Shown piece after piece: positions 45,508 to 53,880 of a DNA stretch of 64,000 nt (positions are counted from its first letter, which is position 1; each line of letters begins with the position of its first letter). A program made the position numbers and the translations under genes. Source of the stretch: Anderseniella sp963787895. Lineage in GTDB: Bacteria; Pseudomonadota; Alphaproteobacteria; Rhizobiales; Aestuariivirgaceae. The DNA lies in contig CAWBEX010000007.1 of NCBI GenBank assembly GCA_963787895.1, positions 682,001-746,000 on the forward strand, read 5' to 3'. The notes beneath the pieces are model-generated. The model had not been told where the DNA came from. It did not search any database and saw only the letters and a list, made by a program, of their open reading frames with translations.

Positions 45508-46397
45508 TATTTCGTAGCCCCGCGCAGCTTGAGTTTGTTGCGCGCTTCTTGTGGCGTCAGCACCCGCGCGCCCATTCGTTCAATGATCTCGACCACGCGC
45601 TCAACAAGCTGTCCGTTTGAGGCCAGTACGCCACGGTCAAGATACAGGTTGTCTTCCAGCCCGACGCGTACGTTGCCGCCCATGGCAACGGCAACCGCGG
45701 CCATCGGCATCTGCATCCGCGAGATGCCGAAGCTGGCCCAGTTTGCACCGGCTGGAAGCTGGTCCTTCATTGCCTTCATGATGTCGACGCTCTGGTCTGC
45801 ACCCCACGGAATGCCAAGGCACAGCTGGAACATCGGCGGTTCTTCAACCAGTCCCTCGGCCACAAGCTGACTTGCCAGGCGGATATGGCCCAGGTCGAAA
45901 ACTTCAAGTTCCGGCTTGACGCCCCACTCTTTGGTCAACGCAGACATCCGGCGCAGCATCGGCGGGGTGGAAATGTAGATGGTGTCGTCATTGCCGAAGT
46001 TCAGCGTGCCGCAATCGAGCGAACAGATTTCAGGCATGCAGTCCTTTACATGCGCAAGCCGCTCGTCCGGGCCTATCATGTCGGTTCCCGGACCCGGCAT
46101 TGCCGGGTTTTCCGAACTTGGCACCCAGTCACCGCCCATCCCGGCCGTCAGGTTTATCACCACGTCGGTTCCACTTGCGCGGACCATGTCCACGACCTGC
46201 CGGAAGAGTTCAGGATCGCGCGAACCTTTGCCGGTTTCGGGGTCGCGCACATGAATGTGCGCCACAGCAGCGCCAGCCTTCGCCGCCTCAATGGCAGCAT
46301 CGGCAATCTGTCTTGGAGTTACAGGGACACCCGGGTGTTTGCCGGTCGTGTCACCGGCCCCGGTCACAGCACAAGTTACAACAACTTCATTGTTCAC
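45507..46397 (-). CDS. BKACE family beta-keto acid cleavage enzyme, probable dehydrocarnitine cleavage enzyme
   Basis: A 296-residue BKACE (DUF849) enzyme, which cleaves a beta-keto acid using acetyl-CoA. The metal ligands are visible in AAVAHIHVRDPETGKGSRD, and conserved segments are INLTAGMGG and EVFDLGHIR. In carnitine users such as Pseudomonas and Sinorhizobium, a BKACE converts 3-dehydrocarnitine to betainyl-CoA and acetoacetate. The divergent GlxA-type regulator and the nearby carnitine dehydrogenase gene support that role here. GTG 46397 is chosen as start because GGGAGG lies upstream. It is the first gene of an eight-gene operon to 37188. Confidence 0.85.
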   Translation of the reverse strand: MNNEVVVTCAVTGAGDTTGKHPGVPVTPRQIADAAIEAAKAGAAVAHIHVRDPETGKGSRDPELFRQVVDMVRASGTDVVINLTAGMGGDWVPSSENPAMPGPGTDMIGPDERLAHVKDCMPEICSLDCGTLNFGNDDTIYISTPPMLRRMSALTKEWGVKPELEVFDLGHIRLASQLVAEGLVEEPPMFQLCLGIPWGADQSVDIMKAMKDQLPAGANWASFGISRMQMPMAAVAVAMGGNVRVGLEDNLYLDRGVLASNGQLVERVVEIIERMGARVLTPQEARNKLKLRGATK

Positions 46398-46474
46398 AGA
46401 CTTCCTCCCGCTGCTGGTTGATCCAGCTTGCACAAATCATTTGCTTTCAGGCGCCTGGAGTTTGTAAAATATTC

Positions 46475-46497
46475 GTCGGAAATACATATTTTCCGAC
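46475..46497. promoter_or_regulatory. Inverted repeat in the BKACE-glxA-type regulator gap
   Basis: GTCGGAAA-N7-TTTCCGAC is a perfect 8-bp inverted repeat located 22 bases before the regulator start and 78 bases before the BKACE start. It is a good candidate binding site of the regulator itself. The sequence TGTCGGAAAA, read on the minus strand, matches motifs at 34489 and 50498. Confidence 0.65.
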
Positions 46498-46518
46498 AAC
46501 CGCAGAAATGAGGCTGTG

Positions 46519-47799
46519 ATGTCAGACAAGGTGCAGCTTGTGAAGATCGTGGTCATTCCGCGTTTCAACATGCATGCGTTGAGTAGCTTCATAGAACCCA
46601 TGCGGATAGCCAACTACCTCTCTGCGGCTCCGCTCTACAAGTGGGAGATATGCACCGCCGATCCTGGCGAAATACAGTCAAGCAACGGAATGTTTCTCAA
46701 ATGCGGGCCGCTGGATACGGCTGAGTTCGCCCAGCCGCACCTGGTGGCAGTAGTCGGCAGTTGGGGTGCCGAACATTACCAGAACCGCACATTAAACAAC
46801 TGGTTGAGACGGCACGAGCGGGCAGGGGTCCGGCTTGTGGGTATTGAACTTGGCGTATACGCACTGGCCCGCGCGGGCGTGCTGTCCAAACAGCGCGTCA
46901 CCATACATTGGTCCTGGAAGCCCGGCTTTGCTGAAGCCAACCCCGGAATTGATGTCTGCGAGCAGCTTTACACGCTTGGGGACAAGATCATGTCGTGCGC
47001 AGGCGGCGCCACTGGTATGGACCTCATGTTGCATCTTGTGGCTGAGCGCCACGGCGAGCAACTTGCGGCCGAGGTATGCAATCAACTGCTGCATTACCCA
47101 AGACGCCCGCCGGAAGGTACTCAGCGTTATGCGGCTGGCAGCATGGACGAAGATATTCACCCTGACGTTCGCACCGCCATGGCAATTCTGGAATCGCGCG
47201 TTGAGGAGCCTTGTTCCGTGCCGGACCTGTGCAGCGAAATCGGCGTCTCGCAGCGCCAGCTTGAGCGCCTGTTCAAACGGCATACCGGCTGCACAGTCGT
47301 GCAGTACTCCAAGCTGCTGCGCCTGCAGTTCGCCCGGGTCGTGCTGACCAGCACCCGCATGTCGATCCGCGAGGTTTCGGTCGCTTGCGGTTTCAACTCA
47401 TTGTCATATTTCTCGCAGTGCTTCGCGGCCACTTTCGGAAAGAAGCCGAGCGAGTACCGGCAGGCCTGGCCGGACAGCGAGCCTGCGCCGAGCTGGCCCG
47501 GGACGGTTTATGATTTCAGGCAAAAACCCGCAAAGAAGGACGCTGGTGACAAGCGCGTCCTTCGTCAGTGCTGGCGTGCCGCTGCGACGGCCTTGAGGAT
47601 GCCGACGATTGCCCTGTCTCGTTCAGCAGCCATATCCTTGAAGTGGCGTCCGGCCGCCACCTCGTTGCATCCATCCACCATCCTGTCACGCAGCTCCTGG
47701 GTAAGCTCAGGTGCTTCAAGGCGTGTCCACGGCAGTTTCAGGGCCGGGCCAAACTGGTCCAGGTTGGTCGCCATGCCACCTTCTCCGCAGGCAACGTGA
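46519..47799 (+). CDS. GlxA/CdhR-type AraC-family transcriptional regulator
   Basis: A regulator with an N-terminal DJ-1/PfpI-like domain (residues about 8-180) and a C-terminal AraC helix-turn-helix (EEPCSVPDLCSEIGVSQRQLERLF and IREVSVACGFNSLSYFSQCFAATFGKKPSEYR). CdhR of Pseudomonas, which activates carnitine catabolism, has this architecture. Neighbouring carnitine dehydrogenase and BKACE genes support the same role. The frame runs 426 residues, about 90 more than usual for the family, and its last 235 bases overlap the convergent dehydrogenase gene. The tail after about residue 340 is low-complexity antisense sequence and may be an accidental extension. ATG 46519 is used; GTG 46516 is adjacent. 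Confidence 0.88.
   Translation: MSDKVQLVKIVVIPRFNMHALSSFIEPMRIANYLSAAPLYKWEICTADPGEIQSSNGMFLKCGPLDTAEFAQPHLVAVVGSWGAEHYQNRTLNNWLRRHERAGVRLVGIELGVYALARAGVLSKQRVTIHWSWKPGFAEANPGIDVCEQLYTLGDKIMSCAGGATGMDLMLHLVAERHGEQLAAEVCNQLLHYPRRPPEGTQRYAAGSMDEDIHPDVRTAMAILESRVEEPCSVPDLCSEIGVSQRQLERLFKRHTGCTVVQYSKLLRLQFARVVLTSTRMSIREVSVACGFNSLSYFSQCFAATFGKKPSEYRQAWPDSEPAPSWPGTVYDFRQKPAKKDAGDKRVLRQCWRAAATALRMPTIALSRSAAISLKWRPAATSLHPSTILSRSSWVSSGASRRVHGSFRAGPNWSRLVAMPPSPQAT
47536..47562 (-). terminator. Terminator of the carnitine dehydrogenase operon
   Basis: AAGGACGC and GCGTCCTT form an 8-bp stem with an 11-base loop, three bases beyond the dehydrogenase stop. In the minus direction it is followed by CTTTGCGGGTTTTTG. 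It lies inside the 3' extension of the regulator ORF, which suggests the natural gene boundary is near here. Confidence 0.7.
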
Positions 47800-48515
47800 A
47801 ACGCCATGCATTGCCCCTGAATTGCCAGGCGCGGGGCAGGGCCGTTCATCAGGGCAATATCGATGTCTTCTGGCGTGGCCTCACCATTGGCAACCATGTG
47901 CAGTGCCTCGCGCCATAGCGCTTCCTGCAGGCGCGTTGCCACGAAGCCTGGTATTTCCTTCTTCATCACCAGCGGAGCCTTGCCGGCAACAGCGTAAAAT
48001 TCAGACGCCCATTTCACGGCATCCGGATCGGTTCGCTTGCCTCCGATAATTTCAACAAGTGGCAGAAGGTAGGGCGGGTTGAAAGGATGGCCGATAACGG
48101 TGCGCTCAGGTGTCGGGCACCTGGCCTGAATCTCCGTCATTGTCAGGCCGGACGTGCTTGACCCGATAACGACACCTTCCGGCACCGCCCTTCCAAGCAC
48201 CTCATAAAGGCTCTGTTTGATATCCACCCGCTCTGGCGCGCTTTCCTGCACGAACTGTGCATCTGCCACCGCCTCTTCCAGGTTGCAGGTCACCGACAGC
48301 TTGTCGCGCGACGCACCCGGTGCAAGTCCAAGCGCCTCAAGACTGATCCAGCCGGTGTCGAGAACATCGTTGAAAATCGGCAACTCATCCATCGAGTGCA
48401 GATACGCTGTCACTTCATACCCTCGAGCAAGGAAATGCGCCGCCCATCCGGCACCGATAGGGCCAGCTCCAATGGTCGTAACACGTTTGACGTCTTGAGG
48501 AGCAGGGCGCGCCAT
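47565..48515 (-). CDS. L-carnitine dehydrogenase (3-hydroxyacyl-CoA dehydrogenase family)
   Basis: A 316-residue NAD-dependent enzyme of the 3-hydroxyacyl-CoA dehydrogenase fold. The Rossmann motif is TTIGAGPIGAGWAAHFLARGYEVTAYL, followed by the catalytic His region VIGHPFNPPYLLPLVEIIGG. The C-terminal helical domain has PGFVATRLQEALWREALHMV. This composition is that of L-carnitine dehydrogenases, which make 3-dehydrocarnitine. Unlike the Sinorhizobium enzyme it lacks a fused thioesterase domain. The gene is the last of a minus-strand operon with the CaiD-like and LLM genes and ends at a good terminator. Confidence 0.85.
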   Translation of the reverse strand: MARPAPQDVKRVTTIGAGPIGAGWAAHFLARGYEVTAYLHSMDELPIFNDVLDTGWISLEALGLAPGASRDKLSVTCNLEEAVADAQFVQESAPERVDIKQSLYEVLGRAVPEGVVIGSSTSGLTMTEIQARCPTPERTVIGHPFNPPYLLPLVEIIGGKRTDPDAVKWASEFYAVAGKAPLVMKKEIPGFVATRLQEALWREALHMVANGEATPEDIDIALMNGPAPRLAIQGQCMAFHVACGEGGMATNLDQFGPALKLPWTRLEAPELTQELRDRMVDGCNEVAAGRHFKDMAAERDRAIVGILKAVAAARQH

Positions 48516-48521
48516 ACTTCG

Positions 48522-49325
48522 TTACCTTCCCTTGAACACGGGGTCGCGCTTTTCGACAAACGCCCGCACGCCTTCTTCTGCATCTTCCGACTTCAGCATT
48601 GCCCGGTAGGTTGTCATTTCGTCGGTACGCATTTTTGCAAATGCCTGTTCGAGTGGAACGCACTCAATGCCGCGCAGTACTTCCTTCACGGACTGCAGCG
48701 CCAGCGGAGCCGACTTGGCGAGTTGCTGCGCCCATTCGCGCGCGGCGTCCATCAATTGCTCGTACGGTACCACTTTGTTGACAAGCCCATAGTGAGCAGC
48801 CTCGGCAGCACCCATTCGCCGCCCGAGGAAAAACATTTCCATGGCGATGTTGTGGGGTATGCGCCGCGGCAGCCTTTGCAGCGCACCTGCATCAGGCACA
48901 ATGCCAAGCGGCATTTCTGGCAGCGCGAACTCCACATGATCGGCCGCTATCAGCAGGTCGCATGCTATCGCGAGCTCAAAGCCGCCGCCAATGACCAGCC
49001 CGTTAAGCGCCGCGATGACCGGCTTGTTGTTGGTCCAGTTCTCGGTCAGGCCGGCGAAGCCGCCATCACCATAGTCGGCATCGTCCCACCAGTTGTCGAG
49101 CTGGGTGTCGCCGGCATTTAGCGATTTCAGGTCCCATCCGGCGGAGAAGATGCGGCTGCCTTCAGCGGTGAGTATGCCGACACGCAACTCCGGATCATCA
49201 CGCAGTTCTGCAAACGCCGCCGCAATTTCCTGGCTCATTCCAATGTCGATGGCATTGACCTTGGGCTTGTTCAGCTTGACTTCAAGCACATGGCCATTGC
49301 GGGTCACTTCAACAAATTCGGGCAT
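48522..49325 (-). CDS. Crotonobetainyl-CoA hydratase (CaiD-like enoyl-CoA hydratase)
   Basis: A 267-residue crotonase. It resembles E. coli CaiD along its whole length: PKVNAID, IFSAGWDLKSL, GGFAGLTENW, KPVIAALNGLVIGGGFELA, FALPEMPLGIVPDAG, GRRMGA, SEDAEEG and the C-terminal EKRDPVFKGR. CaiD hydrates crotonobetainyl-CoA to carnitinyl-CoA. ATG 49325 (MPEFVEVTRNG) aligns with the CaiD start. The gene lies between the LLM monooxygenase and carnitine dehydrogenase genes with short gaps, which supports a gamma-butyrobetaine/carnitine role. Confidence 0.88.
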   Translation of the reverse strand: MPEFVEVTRNGHVLEVKLNKPKVNAIDIGMSQEIAAAFAELRDDPELRVGILTAEGSRIFSAGWDLKSLNAGDTQLDNWWDDADYGDGGFAGLTENWTNNKPVIAALNGLVIGGGFELAIACDLLIAADHVEFALPEMPLGIVPDAGALQRLPRRIPHNIAMEMFFLGRRMGAAEAAHYGLVNKVVPYEQLMDAAREWAQQLAKSAPLALQSVKEVLRGIECVPLEQAFAKMRTDEMTTYRAMLKSEDAEEGVRAFVEKRDPVFKGR

Positions 49326-49345
49326 GGGTCTTCTCCTTGCGGTGC

Positions 49346-50389
49346 TCAACCTTGCGAGAAGGCCGGTATGACTTCCTTGCAGAACAGTTCCAGCGAGCGC
49401 TTCTGCTCCTTCAGTCCAAGCCCCAGGCTGGCGTAGTAGGTGAACTGATCAACGCCCAGTTCCTGGTATGGTCTGAGTTTGCGGATCACTTCATCCGGTG
49501 TGCCGAACATCAGGTTCTCGTGCAGCATCTTCGGGTTGTATTCATCGCGGTTGGCGATTTCATTCAGGTCCAGCTGCTTCGGGAAACCGTTCCTCACATC
49601 ACCCATGTTCTTGAACAGGTTTTCAAACTGACCCAGTTGCCGTTGCGCCGCCCTGACCGGAACTTCCCAGTCATCCTTGCGGTCGTAGACGGCTGTGTGA
49701 CGCATCATTGAGAAGATGGGGCGGGGCTTGCCGGGGTTGTTGGCGAGCGCTTCGTCGAGGCGCGACTTGTACAGCTCGGCTTCCGACATCGGCCTCGTCA
49801 GCGGCCAGGACATGATGTTCAGACCATATTTGACGGCAAAGTCGTAGGTGACAGGTGCACGTGCTGCGACCCAAATCGGTGGATGGGGCTTTTGCACCGG
49901 CTTTGGTACAGACGTGGCCAGAGGAAACTGCCAGTACTTGCCGTTGTGCTCATAGTCGCCTTTCCAAAGCTCCAGGATCGCCGGCAGCATCTCCTGCATG
50001 TACATCCACGCGTCCGACTGCTTCAGGCCGGAGTGCATGCGGTCGAATTCGCGCTGATAGGCACCGGAGCCGATGCCGAATTCCAGCCTCCCGCCGGTCA
50101 GCAGGTCTGTCATGGCAGCCTCGCCAGCCAGCTTGATCGGATGCCAGTAGGCGGCAACGGCAACCGCTGTGCCAAGCCGGATCTTGTTGGTGTGGCACCC
50201 CCACCAGGTCAACAGCTGAAACGGGTCCGGCGCAATGGTCATTTCCAGGGCATGATGCTCGGCCGACCAGGCGATGTGAAAGCCGCCTTCTTCCGCCATC
50301 TGCACCATTTCCAGGGTGTGCCGGGCAACCTCTTCCATGCCGATGTCATCGGCCATTCTTTCCAAGTTTATGGCAAGCTGGAACTTCAT
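49346..50389 (-). CDS. LLM-class (luciferase-like) flavin-dependent monooxygenase
   Basis: A 347-residue F420/FMN-type TIM-barrel monooxygenase of the bacterial luciferase family. Typical segments are EEGGFHIAWSAEHHA, PFQLLTWWGCHTNKIRLGTAV and LTGGRLEFGIGSGAYQREF. It needs reduced flavin from a separate reductase, and the flavin reductase at 31097 is a candidate partner. Clustering with carnitine dehydrogenase and a CaiD-like hydratase suggests oxygenation of a carnitine-derived or related N-compound. The reaction is unknown. ATG 50389 follows AGGGAG. It is the first gene of its operon, behind a repeat motif at 50471-50498. Confidence 0.85.
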   Translation of the reverse strand: MKFQLAINLERMADDIGMEEVARHTLEMVQMAEEGGFHIAWSAEHHALEMTIAPDPFQLLTWWGCHTNKIRLGTAVAVAAYWHPIKLAGEAAMTDLLTGGRLEFGIGSGAYQREFDRMHSGLKQSDAWMYMQEMLPAILELWKGDYEHNGKYWQFPLATSVPKPVQKPHPPIWVAARAPVTYDFAVKYGLNIMSWPLTRPMSEAELYKSRLDEALANNPGKPRPIFSMMRHTAVYDRKDDWEVPVRAAQRQLGQFENLFKNMGDVRNGFPKQLDLNEIANRDEYNPKMLHENLMFGTPDEVIRKLRPYQELGVDQFTYYASLGLGLKEQKRSLELFCKEVIPAFSQG

Positions 50390-50470
50390 GCTGGCGTCTC
50401 CCTGCGTGCAGCCACTTGCTGGCTGTTCGTGCAAGATATTCAAAGAACAGATTGATTGTTGAGGCGAATA

Positions 50471-50498
50471 ATTCGACGCAATAAGAAGTTTTTCGACA
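50471..50498 (-). promoter_or_regulatory. Direct repeat motif upstream of LLM monooxygenase operon
   Basis: On the minus strand TGTCGAAAAA (from 50498) and CGTCGAAT (from 50478) are direct repeats spaced 20 bases apart, about two helical turns, as is common for AraC-family sites. TGTCGAAAAA is identical to the sequence at 34489-34498. Confidence 0.55.
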
Positions 50499-50653
50499 TA
50501 AGCTTCCAGTGGTGCAAGGCAGGATGTTCCGGGGCCTTGAAGAACGGGCTGCACACCTCAATGTGGCTTTGCCCCGCGCACAAGGTATAGCTCCTGATTA
50601 GGCAAGGGTGCCCGGATCGCAGGTTTGTCACAGGTTCTGGCAACCCCATATCG

Positions 50654-50677
50654 GCGGCCTTCCATCAGGAAGGCCGC
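50654..50677 (-). terminator. Perfect hairpin after TAXI binding-protein gene
   Basis: GCGGCCTTCC and GGAAGGCCGC form a 10-bp stem with a 4-base loop 16 bases after the stop codon. There is no T-run in the transcription direction, so it may protect the mRNA end rather than terminate by itself. Confidence 0.6.
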
Positions 50678-50692
50678 AACTGATGGCTCCAA

Positions 50693-51658
50693 TTATTTCA
50701 GCACACCCGTTTCCTTGAAATAGCGTTCGGCGCCGGGATGCATTGGTACGCCATACATCTTTGCGCCAAGTTCTGGCGTCATGCCTGCAAAACTGGAGTT
50801 TGCCTCGCGCAATGCAGCGATGTTGTCCCAGAAGTGTTTGGTGAACTGGTAGATCATTTCTTCATCGGCATTCTCGTCGGTAAACATGACTTGCGCCAGG
50901 CCGAAGGTTTGCACTGTCTTGTCCTGCCCCTTGTAGGTGCCAGCCGGAATATCAAACGGCACCAGCAGTCCGTGGTAGGTTTCGTTGAGTTTGGCAACCA
51001 CGTCTGCGGGGATGTCGAGATAGCGAACAGCGGTCGTCGACGACAGTCGCTGCGCCTTGGCCAGGCCCAATTGATAGATGTGTAGCCCACCAGTGAATAC
51101 GCCGTTCTGGATCTCGTCAAAAACCTGGCCCGTAGCAACGGTGCCGACCTTGAAGTCCTCGGTTGCAACTCCTGCTGCCTTAAGCAGATTGAGGTTGAGG
51201 CCGTGGGTGAAACTGGACGGTACATTGATGTTGAATGACTTGCCTTTGATATCGGCAAATGAATTGATGCCGCTGTCATCGCGTACGAAGAAGTTTTCCG
51301 GAACGACGCCAAAGCTGAACAGGTATCTCAACCGTTTGAAGTCGTCCTTCATCGGAGATTTCGCGAAATCGTTGCGCTGGTTGTAGGCGAATTCGAGGTT
51401 GATCAAGGTGTTGAGCGCTACGTCCACCTTGTCGGTCAGGACAAGACCTAAATTGTCCTTGTAGCCGCCTGTGGTTTGTACCGAGAACTGGAACTTGTCC
51501 TGCCCCTTGTTCACCGTATCGGCCATCAATGCACCGTTCACATATGGGCCGGAGCCGGAACCACTTGCCCCGATGGAAACCTGCTCCTCAGCACTTGCAC
51601 CGTTGGCGAGCACCAACGAAATCAGGACTGCTGCCTTTGCAAAAAATGGTCGTTTCAT
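50693..51658 (-). CDS. TAXI-family TRAP transporter solute-binding protein
   Basis: A 321-residue periplasmic binding protein with a signal peptide ending near GASAEE. The family start VSIGASGSGSGPYVNGALMADTVNKG and the later KGKSFNINVPSSFTHGLNLNLL are typical of TAXI proteins. The protein delivers an organic anion, possibly a dicarboxylate or glutamate-like compound, to the TRAP permease encoded just upstream. ATG 51658 forms an ATGA overlap with the permease stop. The longer frame to 52015 has no signal peptide and is antisense-like. Confidence 0.9.
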   Translation of the reverse strand: MKRPFFAKAAVLISLVLANGASAEEQVSIGASGSGSGPYVNGALMADTVNKGQDKFQFSVQTTGGYKDNLGLVLTDKVDVALNTLINLEFAYNQRNDFAKSPMKDDFKRLRYLFSFGVVPENFFVRDDSGINSFADIKGKSFNINVPSSFTHGLNLNLLKAAGVATEDFKVGTVATGQVFDEIQNGVFTGGLHIYQLGLAKAQRLSSTTAVRYLDIPADVVAKLNETYHGLLVPFDIPAGTYKGQDKTVQTFGLAQVMFTDENADEEMIYQFTKHFWDNIAALREANSSFAGMTPELGAKMYGVPMHPGAERYFKETGVLK

Positions 51659-53598
51659 AGTCTCTTCTCCTCTGTTGAATTGGGGTTGGAAGCGGTATTT
51701 CTTCTGGTCGCACGGACGCGGAAGCCGTAAATCGCGGCTACAGTCAGCAAGCCAAAAGCATCGGTCAGGCCGCCGGGGTTGATGAGGGATACAGCCGCGC
51801 CAAACAGAATGATCCGCTCCCACCAGCTCACCCAGTCGCCGCACCACCCCTGCACGGCAGCGGCCATCGCGAACACACCAACTGAGGCAGACACCGCAGC
51901 AACCGCCACAGTTGTCCAGCTTCCCTGCAGCAGTAACGCGTCGGAATACAGGAACATGAAAGCCACGATGAAACCGGGCAGAGACTGCACAAAGGCTGTT
52001 ACCGCTGTCTTCCACCAGTTCGCCTTGGCGATGCCTGCCGCGACAACGGCAACCAGCGCAACCGGCGGCGTGGAGCCGGATTTGATGGCGAAGTAAAACA
52101 GGAACAGATGAGTGCCCAGTTTCGGAGCGCCGGCGGTAATCAGGGCTGGCGCGGCGAACATGGCAAGCAGCAGATAGGCGATCGGGGTCGGCATGCCCAT
52201 GCCCAGTAGCGTTGCAGCAACTACAGCAAGAATGGCCGTGAGGATCAAGGACCCATCACTGATTGCCAGTATGATCTCGGTCAGCCGTGGCCCAAGTCCT
52301 GTGGCGACGATGGCTGCCTGCAACAAACCGATGGAAATGATCAGCGCTGTGATGCCCGCAGCATGTTTTGCACCATCGTCGAGTTTGTTGAACAGCTCGC
52401 TGACTGGAAGCCGGGTTGAAGGGCGCGCGTATGCGGCTGCAACGGCTACGGCCATGGCAATCAAACTGGCATAGGCGGGTGTGTAGGACTCGACAATCAA
52501 CAGGTAGAACAGCAACACCGGCGCAACAAGCAGATGCCAGCCTTCGCGCAATGTCGCTGCTGCGGAAGGGATCTCCTCGTCGGGCAGGCCATGCAGGCCT
52601 TCCTTGAGGGCCTCGATGTGAACCACAAAATACAGCGACAGATAGTAGAGGAACGCTGGAACCACTGCAGCCAGTGCAATCGAAGGGTAGGGTATGCCTG
52701 TCAGTTGAGCCATGATGAAGGCGCCTGCGCCCATGATCGGCGGAACCAGCTGCGCGCCCTCGGACGTGTTGGTTTCAACAGCCGCTGCAACATGCGGGCG
52801 AAAACCTGTCTTGATCATGAGTGGAATTGTGAAGGACCCCGTGGCAACCACATTGCCCACCGAACTGCCTACCATGGTACCAAGCCCGGCGCTGGCGCCC
52901 ATTGCCGCCTTTGCTGCACCACCTGTTTGTCGCCCCAGGGCCGCATTGGCCAGCTTGATGACGAGATCGCCTGTGCCTGTCGCCTGCAGTACGGCACCGA
53001 ACATCATGAACATGAACAGGTAGGTTGCGGCAACCTGCAGGCCGGTACCAAACACGCCCTCGGTAGTATAGGCCACCATGTAGGTGAAACGCTGAACGTC
53101 CATGCCTGCGTGGGCGAAGACACCCGGCAGCAAGTTGCCATAAAGCATATAGGCAACGGCCGCCAAACCAAGCACGGCAAGAACCACCGATTGCCGCCGG
53201 GCTGCCTCCAGCGACACCGCAACCATCACCAGGCCGACCCAAACGTCGGTCTGCGTAAGGTAGGTTGACCCCCACAGGTTCAGCAACCGCTCAAACTCGA
53301 TGATAAGATACAGCATGCTGCCAACCGCGGCAGCAGTTGCCACAATGTCCGCGCCCCATTGCAATGCGCGCTTCACAGGAGCGTCAGACCGGTCCCGGCC
53401 GAGAAAAGCGATACTCAGGCTGGCAGCTGCAAAAAGGGCCAGATGGACAACGGTAGTCCTGTAGGGACCGAACAATGTCGCATAGGCCATGTAGGCAAAC
53501 AGCCCCAATCCCAGTGCTTTCAGACACTGCGAAACCACACGCGCAAACTGCCGCCCCGGGTGGTTCCTCATGGATTCTGTCGATTGATCACCAATCAT
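51655..53598 (-). CDS. TRAP transporter fused DctQM-type permease
   Basis: A membrane protein of about 647 residues that joins the small and large TRAP membrane subunits, as usual for TAXI systems. The N-terminal four-helix part is followed by the large subunit with GMGMPTPIAYLLLAMF, MGAGAFIMAQLTGIPYPSIA and STPPVALVAVVAAG, which form the sodium and substrate sites. It probably couples ligand uptake to a sodium gradient. The start is uncertain: 53619, 53598 and 53571 are possible and none has a strong ribosome-binding site. The pair stands alone without adjacent catabolic genes. Confidence 0.9.
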   Translation of the reverse strand: MIGDQSTESMRNHPGRQFARVVSQCLKALGLGLFAYMAYATLFGPYRTTVVHLALFAAASLSIAFLGRDRSDAPVKRALQWGADIVATAAAVGSMLYLIIEFERLLNLWGSTYLTQTDVWVGLVMVAVSLEAARRQSVVLAVLGLAAVAYMLYGNLLPGVFAHAGMDVQRFTYMVAYTTEGVFGTGLQVAATYLFMFMMFGAVLQATGTGDLVIKLANAALGRQTGGAAKAAMGASAGLGTMVGSSVGNVVATGSFTIPLMIKTGFRPHVAAAVETNTSEGAQLVPPIMGAGAFIMAQLTGIPYPSIALAAVVPAFLYYLSLYFVVHIEALKEGLHGLPDEEIPSAAATLREGWHLLVAPVLLFYLLIVESYTPAYASLIAMAVAVAAAYARPSTRLPVSELFNKLDDGAKHAAGITALIISIGLLQAAIVATGLGPRLTEIILAISDGSLILTAILAVVAATLLGMGMPTPIAYLLLAMFAAPALITAGAPKLGTHLFLFYFAIKSGSTPPVALVAVVAAGIAKANWWKTAVTAFVQSLPGFIVAFMFLYSDALLLQGSWTTVAVAAVSASVGVFAMAAAVQGWCGDWVSWWERIILFGAAVSLINPGGLTDAFGLLTVAAIYGFRVRATRRNTASNPNSTEEKRL

Positions 53599-53880
53599 GG
53601 CCAGAAATACTGGCGTCACAGGTCTGACACGTCAAACGGAACTGTCGCGGCGGTAGGTGACCAGGCACCTCGCAGCTCCCGTCGCGTGACACCTCATCGA
53701 CAATGTTGCCCTGGTGTCATACGCAGGGATCGCGGAGAGCCAACTTGCAAAATTAATGCCTCTACGTCAGAAATTTGACACATATGTTGTGAAATCTGGT
53801 CGCCAGGAAGGCAATTGTAAGATTCGCAGACACTGCACTTTCAAGCGGCAGGAACGCGCGTCTTGTATAGGATTCTTCCA

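Larger units (their letters stand above)
50390..50692. other. Intergenic region between LLM monooxygenase and TAXI binding protein
   Basis: These 303 bases hold no convincing gene. They contain the regulatory repeat at 50471-50498, an AT-rich promoter-like stretch around 50440-50500 for the minus-strand LLM operon, and a perfect hairpin near 50654. Confidence 0.6.

Noticed and set aside
50693..52015. Long N-terminal extension of the TAXI binding protein
   Set aside because: The extension is antisense to the TRAP permease gene and would hide the clear signal peptide starting at 51658.
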